64,000 nucleotides of DNA. It comes from Mycolicibacter engbaekii. Lineage in GTDB: Bacteria; Actinomycetota; Actinomycetes; Mycobacteriales; Mycobacteriaceae. This document shows positions 17,506 to 27,544 of the stretch, one piece after another. The translations under genes were made by a program, and so were the position numbers. Each line of letters opens with the position of its first letter. Position 1 is the stretch's first letter. The notes under the pieces are model-generated. The model had not been told where the DNA came from and searched no databases. It was given only the letters and a program-made list of their open reading frames with translations. Location of the stretch: positions 1-64,000 of the forward strand of contig NZ_LQOT01000012.1 of assembly GCF_002101585.1 (NCBI RefSeq). Direction: 5' to 3'.

Positions 17506-17700
17506 TCAGTCGTTGACCGTCAGCACCCCGACGCGCCACAGAAAGGCGTACATCTGGTGCAGCGGACCGCTGAGCAGCCGAGTGGTCACGTCGACCACCG
17601 GGTCCGATGCGGGCGCGGCGGGACGGCGGTCCAGCTTCTTGACCGTGCTGACAGCAGGCGAAGCCGGAGCCGTGATGTCGGTGTAAGCGATTGCAACCAT
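17506..17700 (-). CDS. Small protein downstream of M-box riboswitch (candidate Rv1535-like)
   Basis: A 64-residue protein starting at an ATG at 17700 preceded by an excellent AGGAGG five bases upstream. The N-terminal half is Ala/Thr/Pro-rich and probably disordered; the C-terminal half (DPVVDVTTRLLSGPLHQMYA, then FLWRVGVLT) could form an amphipathic helix. In M. tuberculosis one of the two M-box riboswitches lies before Rv1535, a small protein of unknown role; the same arrangement here suggests a related protein, but I could not compare sequences. Expression should rise when magnesium falls. Confidence 0.75.
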   Translation of the reverse strand: MVAIAYTDITAPASPAVSTVKKLDRRPAAPASDPVVDVTTRLLSGPLHQMYAFLWRVGVLTVND

Positions 17701-17756
17701 GATGGCCTCCTAGTCGCGTAACGTCGCTACGCGCACAGCAGCAGGCCGGTTTGGGC

Positions 17757-17837
17757 TCAGCTGGAGGCGGTATGCGACCGTTCGGATGGGGACGGAACAG
17801 ACGTCAGATATCGGCTCGGACTATCACCGGAACTCAT
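17757..17837 (-). CDS. Short ORF (26 codons) between M-box and the 64-aa gene
   Basis: An ATG at 17837 preceded by GAGGAGG ten bases upstream opens 26 codons ending in TGA at 17757. It lies about 95 bases after the M-box and ends 56 bases before the 64-aa gene. Its peptide is Ser/Pro-rich and has no recognisable domain. A translated leader that exposes or hides the RNA from Rho, or links riboswitch state to ribosome entry, would explain its place. Confidence 0.45.
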   Translation of the reverse strand: MSSGDSPSRYLTSVPSPSERSHTASS

Positions 17838-17863
17838 TCGTCCCACACCTCCTCTCGGTCGCG

Positions 17864-17881
17864 GGCGCGCACCAGCGCGCC
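17864..17881 (-). promoter_or_regulatory. GC hairpin between M-box and short ORF
   Basis: GGCGCGC-TGGT-GCGCGCC on the minus strand forms a perfect 7-bp stem with a 4-base loop, placed just before the GAGGAGG of the short ORF. No U-tract follows, so it is not a standard intrinsic terminator. It could be part of the expression platform of the riboswitch. Confidence 0.5.
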
Positions 17882-17933
17882 GGATTCACCGCATGCTCAG
17901 GGAGGCAGCTCCGACTACTGTCGGGAGACCGCA

Positions 17934-18092
17934 CCCCTCTCGTCAGAGCTTCGGCACTGCACGGCGTGTCCTTTTCAGGAAGCCACTTGGGCTCAACCCT
18001 TAAGCCGGGAGGAGCTGTCCTGACCCGGGGCGTCTTTCGACGTTCGGGGTCAGTGGCCTGTGTCCGTGCAGACGCCTCACCTAACGAGGTGC
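17934..18092 (-). promoter_or_regulatory. M-box (ykoK) magnesium riboswitch
   Basis: Read on the minus strand, the conserved M-box blocks appear in order and spacing: GTTAGGTGAGGC at the 5-prime end (near 18086), GTCGAAAGACGCC (18029-18041), the GGGTCAGGACAGCTCC segment, CCGGCTTAAGGGTT, CCAAGTGGCTTCCTG and the 3-prime GTGCAGTGCCGAAGCTCT. The RNA binds Mg2+ and changes fold to turn down the gene behind it. The gene behind it here is the 64-aa protein, via a short ORF. No transporter gene follows on this strand, as in the Rv1535 arrangement. Confidence 0.93.
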
Positions 18093-18201
18093 TTGCAATG
18101 TCCATAGTGCACGACGCATCGGGCTCGGTCAACTCGACACCGGTGTGTCTCGGCACACCGTTGCCCAACCGACACAGCGGCGTTGCGCCGGCGGTATCCC
18201 G

Positions 18202-18236
18202 GCTGCCCCACCGGCCACTTTCGCGGGTGGGGCAGC
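18202..18236. terminator. Terminator hairpin after MFS gene
   Basis: GCTGCCCCACC and GGTGGGGCAGC (18202-18212, 18226-18236) form a perfect 11-bp stem just beyond the stop of the MFS gene. A TTTT run follows on the plus-strand side. It separates the MFS transcript from the M-box unit that starts downstream on the same strand. Confidence 0.7.
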
Positions 18237-18243
18237 GCCGTTT

Positions 18244-20010
18244 TCAGTCCCGCAGGGGCACCGGTTCAAGGGCGTAGCGACCGGGGGTCCGCAGCGATGC
18301 GAGCGCCCCGAGCAGCATCATCACCGCGGCGGCGGTGAAGACGACACCCAGCCCGGTGTGGACCGGTCCGGAGATCAGCTGCGGGAAGAAGCTCTGGCCG
18401 GTCAGGGTGGCGGCGTCCACGCCGGGCTGCCCCAGCGCTCCGGACGGCCCCAGCAGTTCGGCGATCGGGTTGTAGCCCAAAAACGCCGCGAACAGGCTGC
18501 CCACCGGCGGGGTACCGGCCACCTGTTCGGCAACACCTGCCGACACCCCCTGCTGCTGCAGCCCGGCGTCCAGGGCCGCCGGCAGCGTGTTGGCCAAGCC
18601 GATCACCATCAGCGAGAAGAAGATCCCGATCGACAGTGATGTGCCGGCGTTGAAGAACGTGGCCCGCACACCGGAGGCTGCGCCACGCTGCCCGGCCGGC
18701 ACGCTGGACATGATGACGGCGCTGTTGGGCGCGGTGAAGATCCCGCCGCCCAGGCCGTTGAGGAACACCAGTGCCGCGAACACCCGGTAGTCGAAGTCCA
18801 CCGGAAGCAGCACCAGCCCCACGAACGTCGCCATCATCAACACCATGCCGCCGACGGTGAACGGGCGGGCGCCACGGCGGTCCGCCAGCGAACCGGCCAC
18901 CGGACCGGCCAGCAGGAACCCGATGGTCATCGGCAGCAGATAGATGCCCGACCACAACGGGGTCGACTCATAGCTGTAGCCGTGCAGCGGTAGCCAGATG
19001 CCCTGCAGCCAGATGATCAGCATGAACTGCAGACCGCCGCGCCCGATCGCCGACAACAGCCCGGCCGCGTTGGCCATGCCGAACGCCGGAACGGCGAACA
19101 GGCGTACGTCGAGCAGCGGCGCAGCAACCCGAAGTTCGATGAAGCAGAACAGCACCAACAGCGCCACGCCCAGTCCCAGCGCACCCAGCACGACGGGGCT
19201 CGTCCAACTGGTGGGCGAAGTTCCGTGCGGCTGAATGCTGTAGGTGATGGCCGTCAGCACCACCGTCAGCCCCAGTCCGAGCGTCACGGTGCCCGCCCAG
19301 TCCAGCTTCGCCCGCGCCTTCTCCCCGAGCTCGTGCAGGGATCGCATCGACCAGATGGTGCCCAGCACCCCGATCGGCACCCCCACCCAGAAGACGGCAC
19401 GCCAGTCCCATTCGGAGAGGACGCCGCCGATCAGCAGACCGACGAAGGAGCCGGCGACCGCGGCGACCTGGTTGACCCCCAGGGCCATGCCGCGCTGATT
19501 GGCCGGGAACGCGTCGGTGATGATCGCCGACGACGACGCCATCAGCATCGCCCCGCCGACGCCCTGCACCACCCGCCACCCGATCAGCCACTGGGCGCCG
19601 CGGCCCATGTCGAAGGGGTCGATCGACAGCGCAATCGCCGCGGCGGTGAAGACCACGAAACCCAGGTTGTAAATCCGCACCCGGCCGAACATGTCGCCGA
19701 GCCGGCCGAAGAACACCACCAGCACCGCCGAGGCCAGCAGATAGCCCATCAGCATCCAGAGCAAATAGCTGACGTTCGCCGGTTCCAGCGGGTTCAGCCC
19801 GATCCCGCGGAAGATCGCCGGCATCGAGATCAGCACGATTGAGCCGTTGATGGTGGCCAGCAGCACGCCCAAGGTGGTGTTGGACAGCGCGACCCACTTG
19901 TAGCGGGGGTGATCGCGGTCCAAGCGCAGACGGCGACCGGCGGCGGCCTGTTCGGCGACGGCGCCCAGGTCCCCGGCGTCGAGGCTCGCCCGCTCGATCT
20001 GCGCCGTCAT
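18244..20010 (-). CDS. MFS multidrug exporter, DHA2 (14-TM) family
   Basis: A 588-residue transporter with a charged 40-residue N-terminus and about 14 hydrophobic helices. Motif A is GRLGDMFGR after the second helix, and the AGSFVGLLIGGVLSEWDWR region matches the drug-antiporter motif C area and the WRAVFW signature of the EmrB/QacA group. A conserved extracytoplasmic loop lies near the C-terminus (about 490-550). Probable proton-driven export of hydrophobic compounds. It is divergent from the thiC unit, and a short inverted repeat overlaps its promoter. Confidence 0.88.
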   Translation of the reverse strand: MTAQIERASLDAGDLGAVAEQAAAGRRLRLDRDHPRYKWVALSNTTLGVLLATINGSIVLISMPAIFRGIGLNPLEPANVSYLLWMLMGYLLASAVLVVFFGRLGDMFGRVRIYNLGFVVFTAAAIALSIDPFDMGRGAQWLIGWRVVQGVGGAMLMASSSAIITDAFPANQRGMALGVNQVAAVAGSFVGLLIGGVLSEWDWRAVFWVGVPIGVLGTIWSMRSLHELGEKARAKLDWAGTVTLGLGLTVVLTAITYSIQPHGTSPTSWTSPVVLGALGLGVALLVLFCFIELRVAAPLLDVRLFAVPAFGMANAAGLLSAIGRGGLQFMLIIWLQGIWLPLHGYSYESTPLWSGIYLLPMTIGFLLAGPVAGSLADRRGARPFTVGGMVLMMATFVGLVLLPVDFDYRVFAALVFLNGLGGGIFTAPNSAVIMSSVPAGQRGAASGVRATFFNAGTSLSIGIFFSLMVIGLANTLPAALDAGLQQQGVSAGVAEQVAGTPPVGSLFAAFLGYNPIAELLGPSGALGQPGVDAATLTGQSFFPQLISGPVHTGLGVVFTAAAVMMLLGALASLRTPGRYALEPVPLRD

Positions 20011-20038
20011 GAGTCTCCCAGCTCCCTATTTCCTAGGC

Positions 20039-20055
20039 GCTTATATTAGCTAAGC
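20039..20055. promoter_or_regulatory. Operator candidate for MFS exporter
   Basis: GCTTATATTAGCTAAGC has GCTTA and TAAGC arms around an AT-rich centre, 28 bases upstream of the MFS start. The AT-rich patch stands out in this GC-rich sequence and probably includes the promoter. A MarR- or TetR-type regulator is plausible; none is encoded next to it. Confidence 0.4.
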
Positions 20056-20178
20056 AAACGATCAGTTGCCTAATCCCCGTCCGGCCCCCTCGCTCCGCAC
20101 CCCGCACAGCGCCTTACGCCGGCTGCCCGGCTGCGATAGCGTGGCAGGTGCACGGATCGCAGTGCACACACCACACAA

Positions 20179-21913
<1,735 letters not shown>

Positions 21914-21914
<1 letters not shown>

Positions 21915-22753
21915 TGGGGTTTTTGCCACTGGCCCCGCCCGGGGCCACACCGGTACGCATCCTCACCGTGGCCGGATCGGATTCCGGCGGCGGAGCGGGC
22001 ATACAGGCCGACATGCGCACCTGTGCGCTGCTCGGGGTTCACGCCTGCGTCGCGGTGTCCGCAGTGACCGTCCAAAACACCGTGGGAGTCAAAAGCTTTC
22101 ATGAAGTGCCACCGGACACCGTCGCCGCCCAGATCACCGCGGTGGTGCCCGACATCGGAATCCAGGCCGCCAAGACCGGCATGCTGGCCTCCGCGCCGAT
22201 CATCACCGCGGTGGCCGACACCTGGCGGGAACTGGGCCTGACGGTCCCCCTGGTGGTCGATCCGGTGTCGGCGTCCATGCACGGCGATGCACTGCTGGCC
22301 GAATCGGCACTGGACGCACTGCGGGACAAGCTGTTTCCCTTAGCCACTCTGGTCACCCCCAACCTGCACGAGGTGCGACTGCTGGTCGGCATCGAAGTAG
22401 TGGACGCCGCCTCCCAACGTGCGGCCGCACGCGCGTTGCATGCGCTGGGACCGCAGTGGGCACTGGTCAAAGGTGGGCATCTGCCCTCGGCGCAGCACAG
22501 CCCGGATCTGCTCTACGACGGAACCGATTTCCTGGAGTTCCCCGGCCCACGGGTGGCCACCGCCGACGACCACGGCGCCGGCGACACGCTCGCGGCGGCC
22601 GCGGCGGCCGCGCTGGCCCATGGGCTCGGCGTTGCCGACGCGGTGGCGTTCGCCAAACGCTGGGTGACCGAGTGCCTGCGCGCCGCATACCCGCTGGGCC
22701 ACGGACACGGCCCCGTCTCGCCGTTGTTCCGGCTGGGGCTCGACGGCTCATGA
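21914..22753 (+). CDS. thiD: Hydroxymethylpyrimidine / phosphomethylpyrimidine kinase
   Basis: A ribokinase-fold kinase of about 279 residues that phosphorylates the thiC product twice. AGSDSGGGAGIQAD near the N-terminus binds pyrimidine, KTGML lies mid-protein, and DDHGAGDTLAAA holds the anion hole and catalytic Asp (GAGD). The GTG at 21914 shares one base with the thiC stop and gives the family N-terminus (LPLAPPG); a TTG at 21923 is the alternative. It ends in a four-base overlap with the hydrolase gene. Confidence 0.95.
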
Positions 22754-23385
22754 GCTGCGAAGAACTGCCGGAACTGGCCGGGGTCGCCCATCACCCCGCC
22801 GGCGCACCCACCGGCGTGGTGGCGCTGACCCACGGCGCCGGGGGCGACCGGGATTCCCCGATGCTGCAGCGGCTGTGCGACGAATGGTCTCGCCGCGGAT
22901 TCCTGGCGATCCGCTACAACCTGCCGTTCCGGCGACGCCGTCCCAAAGGCCCGCCGTCGGGATCGGGCGCCGGGGACCGAGACGGGATCACCGAGGCGAT
23001 CGGATACGCCCGCGCCCTGGCCGACGGTCCGCTGATCGTCGGCGGTCATTCCTACGGCGGCCGGCAGACCTCGATGGTAGTGGCCGCCGGCGACGCACGC
23101 GTCGACCTGTTGACGCTGTTCTCCTATCCGCTACACCCACCGGGAAAGCCGGAGCGCACCCGCACCGAGCATCTGCCCCAGATCGGCGTACCGACGGTGT
23201 TCACGCACGGCAGCTCCGACAGCTTCGGCACCTGCGCGGAGATCCGCGCCGCCGCCGCGCTGATTCCCGCGCCGCACGACGTCGTCGAAATCACCGGCGC
23301 GCGCCACGATCTGGCATCCAAGACCCTGGACGTCCCGGCGCTGGCGGTCGACGCGGCGCTGCGACTGCTCGGCGAAACCCGCTGA
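22750..23385 (+). CDS. Alpha/beta hydrolase (Rv0421c type)
   Basis: A 211-residue alpha/beta-hydrolase with the oxyanion segment VALTHGAGGDRDSP, the nucleophile elbow GGHSYGGRQ and a C-terminal ARHDL histidine. Its closest fold relatives are dienelactone-hydrolase-like KANL3/Tex30 proteins. The ATG overlaps the thiD stop, so it is translated as part of the thiamine operon; a role in salvage or detoxification of a thiamine-related ester is possible but not shown. Confidence 0.87.
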   Translation: MSCEELPELAGVAHHPAGAPTGVVALTHGAGGDRDSPMLQRLCDEWSRRGFLAIRYNLPFRRRRPKGPPSGSGAGDRDGITEAIGYARALADGPLIVGGHSYGGRQTSMVVAAGDARVDLLTLFSYPLHPPGKPERTRTEHLPQIGVPTVFTHGSSDSFGTCAEIRAAAALIPAPHDVVEITGARHDLASKTLDVPALAVDAALRLLGETR

Positions 23386-24387
23386 TCAGGGCAGCGTGAC
23401 GACGCTGGCCGCGTAGCTCAGACCCGATCCGTACCCCAGCAGCAGAGCCAGGTCACCGGACTTGGCGAGGCCGCCGGACAGCAGCTGCTCCATCGCCAGC
23501 GGGATGGACGCCGCCGAGGTGTTGCCGCTGTTCTCGATGTCGTTGGCGACAACCACGTCGGGACGAAGCTCAAGGCTCTTGGCGATCAGCGCGTTGATCC
23601 GGGAATTGGCCTGGTGGGGAATGAAGACATCGATGTCGTGCGCCTGCAGTCCGGCCGCCGCAATGGCGCGCTGCCCCACCCCGCTCATCTCGTAGGCCGC
23701 CCACCGGAATACCGCATTGCCATCCATGCGCAGGTACGGCCGGGGGCCGTGCGGCTGCTCGGTGTAGCTGATCCAGTCGATGTCCTGGCGAATCGCTTCG
23801 CAGTTCTCGCCGTCGCTGCCCCAGACCGTCGGTCCGATGCCATTGCCCGTCGTCTCGCCGACCACGACCGCACCGGCGCCATCCCCGAAGATGAAGCAGT
23901 TCGAGCGATCGTCCATGTCGATGGTCCGGGACAGCACCTCAGAGCCGATGACCACCGCGGTGTCGATAGTGCGGCCGCGCAACAGATCCGCTGCCACGCC
24001 GAGGGCATAGCCGAATCCCGCACAGCCGGTGGCCACGTCGAAGGCGGGGACGCCTTTCGCGCCGAGGGCGACTGCGACCGCGGGAGCACACGACGGTGTT
24101 TGCCGGAAGTTGGTACTGGTCGCCACGATCACCGCGCCGACCCCGGACCCGTCGACACCGGCCTGAGACAGCGCCTCGCGGCCGGCCTCGACGGCCAGGC
24201 TCAGCGTCGTGTCGGTGTCCCCGGCGAAACGGCGCGTCTTGATCCCGGTCCGGGAATAGACCCATTCGTCGGAGGAGTCGATACGCGCGCATATCTCGTC
24301 ATTGGTGACCACCCGAGCCGGGCGAGCAGCCCCGACGCCGAGCAGACCAATCGATCTGGATGCCGCAGGGTGGCGAATTTCGCTCAA
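23386..24387 (-). CDS. fabH: 3-oxoacyl-ACP synthase III (FabH-type)
   Basis: A 333-residue thiolase-fold condensing enzyme. The catalytic triad falls at Cys122 (GCAGFGYA), His258 (PHQANSRIN) and Asn289 (GNTSAAS), the same numbers as in the mycobacterial FabH that links the FAS-I acyl-CoA product to FAS-II for mycolic acid synthesis. The start is [10 protein letters not shown] with [15 protein letters not shown] following. The position beside thiamine genes is not the usual fabH locus, so this may be a second paralogue; the rest of the genome is needed to tell. Confidence 0.88.
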   Translation of the reverse strand: MSEIRHPAASRSIGLLGVGAARPARVVTNDEICARIDSSDEWVYSRTGIKTRRFAGDTDTTLSLAVEAGREALSQAGVDGSGVGAVIVATSTNFRQTPSCAPAVAVALGAKGVPAFDVATGCAGFGYALGVAADLLRGRTIDTAVVIGSEVLSRTIDMDDRSNCFIFGDGAGAVVVGETTGNGIGPTVWGSDGENCEAIRQDIDWISYTEQPHGPRPYLRMDGNAVFRWAAYEMSGVGQRAIAAAGLQAHDIDVFIPHQANSRINALIAKSLELRPDVVVANDIENSGNTSAASIPLAMEQLLSGGLAKSGDLALLLGYGSGLSYAASVVTLP

Positions 24388-24571
24388 CAGGACGTCTCTC
24401 GGTAGTAGGCAACAGCTGAATCAAGCGCCTACCATAACGGCCCTTACGAGCCGTCACGCCCACCGGTGCATTATCCGCGGCGGTGGACGCCTGCGCCGGG
24501 TCACGGTCGTACTACGTCAATCCCAGCGGCGAAGCGACCTTGAGGACTACGAAATCGACTGCTCCACAGGC

Positions 24572-24691
24572 GGTTCAGCGAGGCTCGACGCAGGAGAGGC
24601 GAAGCTGGAACCGCCTCACAAGCCGCGCGGTTCAGCGAGGCTCGACGCAGGAGAGGCGAAGCTGGAACCGCCTCACAAGCCGCGCGGTTCG
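24572..24691. repeat. 57-bp tandem repeat, two full copies
   Basis: Two identical 57-bp units cover 24572-24628 and 24629-24685, and six bases of a third follow. Each unit begins CGGTTCAGCGAGGCTCGACG and has internal inverted arms (GCGGTTCAGC against GCTGGAACCGC) that can fold as a hairpin. The array fills the gap between fabH and the double TetR gene. The unit is 19 codons long, so any reading frame across it repeats in phase, but no credible gene covers it. Confidence 0.9.
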
Positions 24692-24701
24692 CCGATCCGC
24701 G

Positions 24702-25988
24702 TCAGGTTTTGATCCCGTCGAACACGATGGACTCCATCAGTCTGCGCAGGCAGGCCTGCGCGTACCCCGGTCCCCCGGCAAGGAATCCGGGACCGGGGAT
24801 CTCGCCGCCTCGGGCCACCCGGCTCAAGTCGTCGACGAGTGCTGCCAGCGCGTGCACTAAGAACTTCGCGTGCTTGCGATCCAGCTCCGGCCGGATGGTC
24901 ATGAGCGGCCGGGTCCAGGTTTCGATGAACGCCCGTTCGGAATCGCGCAACAGTTCGCGCTCCGCGGGAGCCAGGTTGACCCGCTCGGTGTCATAGACCG
25001 ACGCCAATTCGGGGTTGGCGAATATTGTGGCCACGTAGGCCTCGATCAACCGGCGCAGCGCCTCGTCCGGCTCGGCGAAGACACCGGCGATGGCCGACAT
25101 CTCGCCGGCGATCCGATCCACGGCGCGCTGCAGCCCGGTGGTCAAAATGTCGCTCTTGCTGGAGAAGTAGCGGTAGACGCCGGACGCCGGCACGCCGACG
25201 GCGTCGGCGATCTCGGTCACGCCGGTCTCGGCATATCCCTGCTTGCCGAACAGCAGCACCGCCGAGTGCAGCAGCGCCTCGTAGGGGCCGGCGTCCGGGG
25301 TGAAGATGCGCCACACCGAGGGCCGGCTGACCCCGATCTCCTCGGCTCGCGGCAGCTGCGCGGCGACCAGTGATCGCGACGCGGCGATGAGCAGCGGCTT
25401 GATCTCGTCGTCCGGCAGTTGCAGCCGGTGCCCGATGATGCTGCGGGTGACGCTGACCAGCGCCACCGTCAGGGTCCACTGCTCCAGGGAGTTCAGTTCG
25501 GGACGCAGAACGGCGATCGGCCGCTTCAGGCGAGCACCGACCGTCTGCATCTGCGCCATGAGCTTGGTGTAGTCGTCGGGCTGCAGATAGCGGGCCTGCC
25601 ACCGGAACAGTCCGCTGGCCTCGCGGTTGATGATCGAGGAGGTGATGAGTCCTTCGATGATCCGGTCCAGCACCGCCGAGGGATCATCGTTCACCTCGCC
25701 ATCGGAGACCTCATCGATGAAGGCCGTGGAATCCACCAACTGCTGACCGAGCGAGCCGACGACGACCGCGAACATCTCGTACTTGCTGGGGTAGTGCCGG
25801 TAGAGCGCCGGCGCTGAGATCCCGACCTTGGAAGCGATCGCCTCCATGCTGGTGGCGTGGTAGCCCTGTGCGCTGAAGGTCTCCGCGGCAGCGCGCGTGA
25901 TCTGGGCCTTGCGATCTTTGGGGCGCCGCTTAATCCGGGCACCATTACGGGCGACAGGGTCGTTCGTGGCACCTAGCGAGGTCACCAC
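24702..25988 (-). CDS. TetR regulator with two DNA-binding domains in one chain
   Basis: A 428-residue protein made of two complete TetR units. The first helix-turn-helix lies at about residues 28-72 (AAAETFSAQGYHATSMEAIA ... ALYRHYPSKYEMF), the second at about 240-285 (VLLFGKQGYAETGVTEIADA ... VYRYFSSKSDIL); each is followed by its own helical ligand domain. Standard TetR proteins are about 200 residues and dimerise, so a fused chain can act as an internal dimer with two different ligand pockets. Neighbours are fabH and the LpqL paralogues. A TTAAC/GTTAA inverted pair precedes the start. Confidence 0.9.
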   Translation of the reverse strand: MVTSLGATNDPVARNGARIKRRPKDRKAQITRAAAETFSAQGYHATSMEAIASKVGISAPALYRHYPSKYEMFAVVVGSLGQQLVDSTAFIDEVSDGEVNDDPSAVLDRIIEGLITSSIINREASGLFRWQARYLQPDDYTKLMAQMQTVGARLKRPIAVLRPELNSLEQWTLTVALVSVTRSIIGHRLQLPDDEIKPLLIAASRSLVAAQLPRAEEIGVSRPSVWRIFTPDAGPYEALLHSAVLLFGKQGYAETGVTEIADAVGVPASGVYRYFSSKSDILTTGLQRAVDRIAGEMSAIAGVFAEPDEALRRLIEAYVATIFANPELASVYDTERVNLAPAERELLRDSERAFIETWTRPLMTIRPELDRKHAKFLVHALAALVDDLSRVARGGEIPGPGFLAGGPGYAQACLRRLMESIVFDGIKT

Positions 25989-26031
25989 CCCCCGATCAAC
26001 TCAGGTCAGCTTTGTCACGTGCACAGCATTA

Positions 26032-26049
26032 TTAACACAGCCGGGTTAA
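26032..26049. promoter_or_regulatory. Inverted-repeat operator candidate before double TetR gene
   Basis: TTAAC (26032-26036) and GTTAA (26045-26049) face each other across 8 bases, about 45 bases upstream of the double TetR start, in a short AT-rich patch. Autoregulation would be expected for a TetR protein. Confidence 0.35.
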
Positions 26050-26086
26050 CGGCCTACAGCGGCCTCGACGTTGAGTCCGTTTGCTC

Positions 26087-27544
26087 CTACGGCCCCAGTG
26101 GCGCCCGCTGACGTTTGTCGCGGGCCGGGACCCCGTTGGGTCCGCCGATGGACTGTGCATAGTGTGCCACTGCGAACGCCGCTGCGGCGCCGGTTAGCTC
26201 CAACACGCCCTGATCGATGTGCTCGACGGTGTCCCCGGGGCCGCGGTAGTTCGGGTCGAACGCCGCACCCGCCGTTCCACCCCACAACCGGGCCTGCGCG
26301 GCGGTCTTGAGCGCAGATGCCCCGGTGGTGATCCCCCCGACCGGCACCCCGGCGACGAGGAACGGGCTGTAGTCGGTGTCACTGGTCAGCGGCATATCGG
26401 CAGGCCGCACCCCGGCCAGGTTGAGGTAGCCGGCCAGCGTGCGCTCGATTCCGGCCGAACCCAGCGGCACGTCGGACGCGGCGATGTCGCGGCTCGGCAG
26501 CGCCGACTGGTCGCCGTCGTAGGTGAAGTAGCCGGGGTTGGGCGAGGCCAGCATGTCGAAGTCGAGGTAGAGCGCGATGTCGTTGAGCTGATCACGATCA
26601 AGCCCGAACACGTAGTCGCTGGAACCTCCGAGCCCTTGTTCAGCAGCGCCCCAGAACGCGAACCGGACTGCGTTGGCCACCTCCGGTTGCGGTCCCAGCT
26701 GTAACGCCGTCTCCAACACTGCGGCCACGCCCGTACCGTTGTTGTTGATTCCCGGCCCGCCCCGCGCACCGTCGAGGTGCGAGCCCACCACCACCACGTC
26801 ACGCTCGGAGCCGGTCTTCGTCTGCGCCAAGATATTCCGCGAGGTGGTCTTGACGGTTTCGCCGTCCAGCACCAGCTTCACCCGGCCAGTCGCGCGGCGC
26901 AGCGCACCGTCCGCGTCGCGCCCGGCCACCGCGACCGGCATGGTCAGTTGGTCGTAGTAGTCGGGCGGAAACAATCCGGCGGGCGCTCCGGCGCGACTCG
27001 GCGGGCTCACCACCACCAGGGCCTCGGCTCCGCGTTGCGCTGCCGCATCCTGCTTGACCACCACCGAACAGTCGGCATCGCCGACCACCGCGACCGCCCC
27101 GCGGGGCATGTCGGTCGGGTAGTCGGCGGCCGCGCAGCCCGACGGTCGCGCCGGCCGGATCACCGGGCCGCTGACCCCGCCGGCCGGCGTGCGTACCAGC
27201 AGCGAGGCCTGGTCGACCGGATAGCCGATGCTGCCGACAGTCAGCGTGGGCCTGCCCGGCGAGGTGGTGTCCAACCTGGTCAGCTCCGGGGTGGTCACCT
27301 CGAAACCCCTGTCGCGCAGGGCATTGGCAACATAGTCGGCGCTGGCGTCGAAGCCCGGCGTTCCGTCGGCCCGGTTCCCCTGGTGCCCGTCGGCGATCTC
27401 CTGCAGTCGCTGCAGGTGCACGAGCATCGCCGCCCCGGTGACCTGTTCGGCGAGCCGGTCGGGCAGCAGCGGTTGGGCCGGCTCCGGCGAGCAGCCCGCC
27501 AGCACGCCGACGGCGACCAGCAGGGCTCCCGCCGGGCGGATCAT
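26087..27544 (-). CDS. LpqL-like lipoprotein, M28 peptidase fold with lost active-site residues
   Basis: A 485-residue lipoprotein (lipobox LAGC, Cys near residue 18) with an inserted PA domain (about 130-240) and an M28 aminopeptidase fold. The Zn ligands of HLDGARGGPGINNNG and DTDYSPF remain. The EE pair that carries the general base and a Zn ligand reads AE (FWGAAEQGLGGS), and the final Zn-binding His of the YH-xxx-DT motif is Arg (DPNYRGPGDT). The intact neighbour has GAEELGLIGS and DPNYHQKGDT. A duplicated, probably non-catalytic paralogue that may bind peptides. Its ATG overlaps the neighbour's stop by four bases. Confidence 0.88.
   Translation of the reverse strand: MIRPAGALLVAVGVLAGCSPEPAQPLLPDRLAEQVTGAAMLVHLQRLQEIADGHQGNRADGTPGFDASADYVANALRDRGFEVTTPELTRLDTTSPGRPTLTVGSIGYPVDQASLLVRTPAGGVSGPVIRPARPSGCAAADYPTDMPRGAVAVVGDADCSVVVKQDAAAQRGAEALVVVSPPSRAGAPAGLFPPDYYDQLTMPVAVAGRDADGALRRATGRVKLVLDGETVKTTSRNILAQTKTGSERDVVVVGSHLDGARGGPGINNNGTGVAAVLETALQLGPQPEVANAVRFAFWGAAEQGLGGSSDYVFGLDRDQLNDIALYLDFDMLASPNPGYFTYDGDQSALPSRDIAASDVPLGSAGIERTLAGYLNLAGVRPADMPLTSDTDYSPFLVAGVPVGGITTGASALKTAAQARLWGGTAGAAFDPNYRGPGDTVEHIDQGVLELTGAAAAFAVAHYAQSIGGPNGVPARDKRQRAPLGP

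Noticed and set aside
24572..24691. CRISPR-like repeat
   Set aside because: The 57-bp units are directly tandem with no spacers, only two copies exist and no cas genes are near.
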